42,061 nucleotides of DNA, taken from contig JAOAPG010000130.1 in assembly GCA_025462785.1 (NCBI GenBank), positions 1 to 42,061 of the forward strand. The letters are read 5' to 3'. The notes beneath the pieces were generated by a model. It was not told the origin of the DNA. It did not search any database and worked only from the letters and a program-made list of their open reading frames with translations. Origin of the DNA: Acidobacteriaceae bacterium (GTDB taxonomy: Bacteria; Acidobacteriota; Terriglobia; Terriglobales; Acidobacteriaceae). The position numbers and the translations under genes are program-made. Shown here in pieces: positions 38,272-42,061 of the stretch. Positions within the stretch are counted from its first letter, which is position 1; the number at the start of each line of letters is the position of its first letter.

Positions 38272-39828
38272 CTAAACTCCTCCGGGTGAACGCAATGCTC
38301 CCGGCATAAGCTGCGGAATAAGCTGTACGTGGCCAGGTGTGCGCGCTGGTTCGCCGCCGCAGCCTTGTGCCGCGAACTCAGCCAATTTCTCGCCCACGAT
38401 GACGAGGGCCAGCAATGCCATGAACGGCGGCCGAGCTCGTCCCCCGAAACTCGCATTGAAAAAGCCGTTGAGTAAAAAGCTCGCGTACAGCGCAAGGCAT
38501 CCGGCGGCGATCTGATGAATGAAGTCTGTGGCCGGAATGCGGCGGAGCACGCGCAGGAGATTTCTGAGGATTACGTAATTGATGATGATGATAAGCGCCA
38601 AGCCAACCAGACCATTGTTATACAACACCTCAAGGAAAGCGTTGTGCAGGTGTGGGGCTCCCCATTCAACTGCGTTTACCTGCATAGCGATAAACGTAGA
38701 GGCCAGATAACCATGACCCAGGATTGGCGCCCGCCAAATCGCTGGAAGAACAGCGTTCCACAGCAGCGTTCGGCCACTCAGGGTCGCCATGCCCTGGTCG
38801 CTCTGCCCGTAATGTTGCAGGTAACCAGATAACGGGGTAAACACCGCGAGGACGAATGCCAGCATACTGGCAGCTGCGAAATACCCGAGTGCTGCGCCGA
38901 CGCCGCGGCGCACAAGGAAGAAGAGACCCCCAGCAAGTATCCCTGCAACGATGGCGGCTTTGCCTCCGGCGATGATCATGACCACGAATGCTGCGCCGCC
39001 CAGGATCATGGTCGTGAGGCGAACGCCGGCACCTTGGCTTCGGGAGTACGAGAGCGGGGCGAGCAGCATCAGGGTTCCGGCATCTCCTGACAGGCCATCT
39101 GGGTTCACAAGGCTACCCAGACGCCCTTCCGCGTCGAAAGCGGAGCCGGTGATACTTCCTAAAACTATGGGTACAATCACAATGATTGCGAACGCCCAAA
39201 AGTTGAATCGAAGAAAAGAAGCGATGTCTTGAGCATCCCGTATCTGAAGCGAGCACAATAAAAGCAACAAGATTACGAGAGCGAGCTTGAACACCCATGC
39301 GACTCCGAACAGCGGCCGAGGTGCATACGCGCATGACAGGAGGCAGATGAGCGCGAAAAACGTAAGCCATCTGTATTCGCCTGTGAATAATCGGCGCCAG
39401 CTATCAGCCGCAGTAGCAAACAGAATCAGCACGGCGACAAAGCACAGGATCCAACAGATGGCCTCGGCGTAAGCGGTCGTGGGAAAATTCCCTTCGAAAG
39501 CGGCCTCGTTGGCGTAAATGTCCTCGCGAAAGAAAATTCTTTGCGAAATCAACAGCAACAACCAAATGGCGAAAACCGCTCTGGGATGATGCCCAGGGGA
39601 GCGGAAGGCCGCTGCCAGGGAGAAGACCAGCAGGGCGGCGATACCGAGCACGCGTACCCCGTCCCAGATCAACGAGCTTGCGGCTGACGTGAGGATCGCT
39701 GCGGTACCCACCGAAACTGCGCCCAGGAATAGCACTGCAACAAGGTTGCGGCCAACCTGGAGAATCGCGCTCGAGCGGATGCTGTTTTGCATCAGCGGCT
39801 GTGACGGCGCACTGTCTTGGATTGCCAT
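38272..39828 (-). CDS. O-antigen ligase / Wzy-type polymerase
   Basis: 518 aa, many TM segments; SGRTLLWNAVLPAIWRAPILGHGY...HLHNAFLEVLYNNGLVGLAL. Confidence 0.85.
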   Translation of the reverse strand: MAIQDSAPSQPLMQNSIRSSAILQVGRNLVAVLFLGAVSVGTAAILTSAASSLIWDGVRVLGIAALLVFSLAAAFRSPGHHPRAVFAIWLLLLISQRIFFREDIYANEAAFEGNFPTTAYAEAICWILCFVAVLILFATAADSWRRLFTGEYRWLTFFALICLLSCAYAPRPLFGVAWVFKLALVILLLLLCSLQIRDAQDIASFLRFNFWAFAIIVIVPIVLGSITGSAFDAEGRLGSLVNPDGLSGDAGTLMLLAPLSYSRSQGAGVRLTTMILGGAAFVVMIIAGGKAAIVAGILAGGLFFLVRRGVGAALGYFAAASMLAFVLAVFTPLSGYLQHYGQSDQGMATLSGRTLLWNAVLPAIWRAPILGHGYLASTFIAMQVNAVEWGAPHLHNAFLEVLYNNGLVGLALIIIINYVILRNLLRVLRRIPATDFIHQIAAGCLALYASFLLNGFFNASFGGRARPPFMALLALVIVGEKLAEFAAQGCGGEPARTPGHVQLIPQLMPGALRSPGGV

Positions 39829-39889
39829 GTTTGACTTCTAGTACTGATATGCAGCTCGCTCGCTGCGGCAGGTCACGCTGCGTCGCGTT

Positions 39890-40087
39890 GGGGGTTCGCT
39901 GTTAGAATAGGCGCTCGCCGGGGCGAAAGGATCGGTTCGCCTGTCGTGACGCGGGTGCCACTATTGCGTCGCAGTAACCACAGTTGCGATCAGATAACTA
40001 GCCAAGTTCGCCAGCGGCATTGCCGATATCAAGCCAACAATATCGAAGTGTTTTGCTGAAGGGACACCAATCGCCAGGAAGCTGCCG
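39890..40087 (-). pseudogene. Duplicated, degenerate 3' end of the flippase gene
   Basis: gtcgtgacgcgggtgccactattgcgtcgcagtaaccacag(t)tgcgatcagataactagccaa matches 41059-41125 nearly exactly, with a one-base insertion; similarity continues with mismatches to about 40087. Confidence 0.8.
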
Positions 40088-40101
40088 CTTGTTGCGGAAA
40101 A

Positions 40102-40917
40102 TTAACTCCTGGCAAGAGCAATATAGACATGCCCGGTGGAGCGCAGTACTGGCCAATTTCTATTGGCGAGGCACTGAAGACTACGATGTATCTTCAATCC
40201 GAGCGAATCTGAAAACAATTTCTTATTGAAGAATGAAAAAGGTCCAAATCCGAAAGTCATTCTCCTAATGATGCTAAAACCAGCTCCGCGGAGAGCTGAG
40301 TCAAGCTGATGGTTTGTACGTAAGTGATAGCATGATGATCTCCGAAGCCCCAAGCGCCGCAACATCCCCCTAGCTAAGGCCCTTGGAATTGAGAACATCG
40401 GATTCCAGCGCGGATCCAGAACAAAGTGTAAGCTCCAAGTATTGTCGCCTGTGATGATGACGGACCCGCCCGGTTTCAGAACGCGTCGAATCTCGCTTAT
40501 TGGGCGGTCCAGCGAGTCCAGCCACTCTGTGACGCCTACCACGATCGATAAATCAAAGGAGTTGTCTGCAAACCCAAGATAGCGGATGTCACAGATAGTA
40601 TTTCGAATGCGGTTACCTAGGTTCGACTCTGCAGCCAGCTGGCGGGCCATTGAAATCATAGTCGGAACGGTATCAATGGCGTGCACGAGATATCCTCGCT
40701 CTGCTAGCGCAAGTGAGATAAGGCCAGGCCCGCAACCTACGTCCAGTACCCGAGCTCCTGGCCGCAAACCAAGTTCATCGATCGTTGAGAGCACTATGTT
40801 CCTTCGCTCTTGATAAAGAATGGAATACAGGTTATTTCGGCCATATATCTGTTTCCAGTGCGATGCTGTCGACCCGAAATGGGCATTGACAACCTTCTGA
40901 TGTTCATTGCCCGCCAT
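40102..40917 (-). CDS. Class I SAM-dependent methyltransferase, paralog of 17274-18113
   Basis: RVLDVGCGPGLISLALAERGYLVHAIDTVPTMISMAR; shared C-terminus GFGPFSFFNKKLFSDSLGLKIHRSLQCLANRNWPVLRSTGHVYIALA. Confidence 0.85.
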   Translation of the reverse strand: MAGNEHQKVVNAHFGSTASHWKQIYGRNNLYSILYQERRNIVLSTIDELGLRPGARVLDVGCGPGLISLALAERGYLVHAIDTVPTMISMARQLAAESNLGNRIRNTICDIRYLGFADNSFDLSIVVGVTEWLDSLDRPISEIRRVLKPGGSVIITGDNTWSLHFVLDPRWNPMFSIPRALARGMLRRLGLRRSSCYHLRTNHQLDSALRGAGFSIIRRMTFGFGPFSFFNKKLFSDSLGLKIHRSLQCLANRNWPVLRSTGHVYIALARS

Positions 40918-40950
40918 GCCATCGACACCGCCGCTGGAAAGCTGTTCCGT

Positions 40951-42061
40951 CTACAAAATAATTTTAGTCGAGCAGCGTGTCGGTAGCGGCAATTCAGGCG
41001 ACGTCGCGTGGTTTGCTGCTGGGATACGCGCTAACTGCGGCGAAAGGACCGGTTCGGCTGTCGTGACGCGGGTGCCACTATTGCGTCGCAGTAACCACAG
41101 TGCGATCAGATAACTAGCCAACTCCGCCAGCGCCATTGCCGAAACCAGCCCCGCAATCCCGAAACGTTTTGCCGAAGGGATACCAACCAGAAGGAAAAGA
41201 ATCGCTGGCGCCAGACTGGAGTGGAAGACGCAGTGCGGCAAGTTCATCGCTCGAAGAGAAAGCTTGGGTCCACAACCGGCAGCCCAGATGATGGACTCGA
41301 CCGCAAACAGCGGAAGTAAGCCCCGCACGCCCATGTACTTGCCCCCGTACACCAACCGGAACGCCGTGCTACCGGCACACATGACGAGTATCCAGTAGGC
41401 TACTGCTCCCGAGAGAAACAGAGCAGTTATGCGATTCGAACCGACTGGGGAACCGCTTTGTTCGCGTCGGGAGGCGTAGGGAAGTATGAGGCCCGCCAAG
41501 GGCAGTAACGTCTGATTGAAGGGAGCGGCGAAGTTCATGAGGGCCTTTAGTGCACCTACCTGTGACATTCCAGCAAATGCACTCAGGATCGGATAACACG
41601 CGTATGCAGTCACCCAACCCAACATTGCGCTCGCAACCGCCCATCGTCCGTACTCCCAGTGTCGGTGCCAGGTTTCCCGAACCTTGAAGAACTCTTGCCC
41701 GCGCTCCAGCACAAGGGTTGCGCGCCAGAGGAGGAAACAGCTGCTTCCCAGCGCTGCGGCTCCCATGAGAATGAATCCCAGGAAGGGAGTCATCCTGGAC
41801 CGCAACATCAGCAGCCCGCCGAGCAATAATAGAAAATAGAGGGTTGCGCCGAGTGCCACCGGCTCGGGCGAGACGCGCACGTAAAAAATGCGGCGTGCAA
41901 GATGGAACAGTAGGAGACATGGGACAGCGAGACTGAGCCCAGCAAGCGCTGCGGACAATTCCGCGTAATGCAGCTTTAGAGCGACGAGCGCCGCAACACC
42001 CAGCGTCGCGCTGACCGTGCCTGAGATTGACGCATGTACGATGAATAAACTTTTGAGGTAG
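40951..42061 (-). CDS. Polysaccharide flippase (Wzx/MATE-like), 5' end beyond the window
   Basis: Multi-TM; frame stays open to the right edge (YLKSLFIVHASISGTVSATLGVAALVALKLHYAELSAALAGLSLAVP...). Confidence 0.75.
   Translation of the reverse strand, partial: YLKSLFIVHASISGTVSATLGVAALVALKLHYAELSAALAGLSLAVPCLLLFHLARRIFYVRVSPEPVALGATLYFLLLLGGLLMLRSRMTPFLGFILMGAAALGSSCFLLWRATLVLERGQEFFKVRETWHRHWEYGRWAVASAMLGWVTAYACYPILSAFAGMSQVGALKALMNFAAPFNQTLLPLAGLILPYASRREQSGSPVGSNRITALFLSGAVAYWILVMCAGSTAFRLVYGGKYMGVRGLLPLFAVESIIWAAGCGPKLSLRAMNLPHCVFHSSLAPAILFLLVGIPSAKRFGIAGLVSAMALAELASYLIALWLLRRNSGTRVTTAEPVLSPQLARIPAANHATSPELPLPTRCSTKIIL

Noticed and set aside
10746-42061. Exosortase (XrtA)/PEP-CTERM system
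   Set aside because: ExeA-like ATPase, WecG and deacetylase are suggestive, but no exosortase or PEP-CTERM protein was recognised in this window.
1-42061. Transposon or integrase explaining the mosaic structure
   Set aside because: No transposase or integrase ORF or clear terminal inverted repeats recognised, despite duplicated gene tails.

Overview
The window looks like chromosomal DNA from a soil bacterium of Acidobacteria type, judged from gene families only. Left part (about 1-10.7 kb): two tandem vanadium-haloperoxidase-like PAP2 genes, a winged-helix/TPR regulator with a fossil duplicate of its own 3' end, a SAM methyltransferase, a carboxypeptidase-regulatory-like protein, a secreted phosphoesterase and two small zinc-ribbon proteins. 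From 10.7 kb to the right edge lies a large exopolysaccharide / cell-envelope glycan locus, mostly on the minus strand. Its most interesting part is a compact minus-strand run, about 18.1 to 10.7 kb: methyltransferase, LarA-like (DUF2088) racemase, ComA-like phosphosulfolactate synthase, ComB-like phosphosulfolactate phosphatase, ATP-grasp ligase and a double-AAA (ExeA-like) ATPase, ending at a strong intrinsic terminator. I propose it as a candidate system for making, epimerising and attaching sulfolactate. A second unusual module (27.1-32.6 kb) is a stand-alone NRPS A-PCP didomain, whose hand-read specificity code DAWFLGNVVK suggests Leu, next to a P450, a GNAT-like protein and a sulfotransferase. 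The locus also carries a radical-copper-oxidase-like protein with all five active-site residues, a CMAH/UlaG-like MBL protein, three GH-A-like glycosidase paralogs (one broken by a 7-bp tandem duplication), WecG, GT4, a second sulfotransferase, an O-antigen ligase and a flippase. A duplicated, degenerate flippase 3' end flanks an inserted methyltransferase. No rRNA, tRNA, CRISPR array or transposase was recognised. All family calls come from reading motifs by eye, with no database search.
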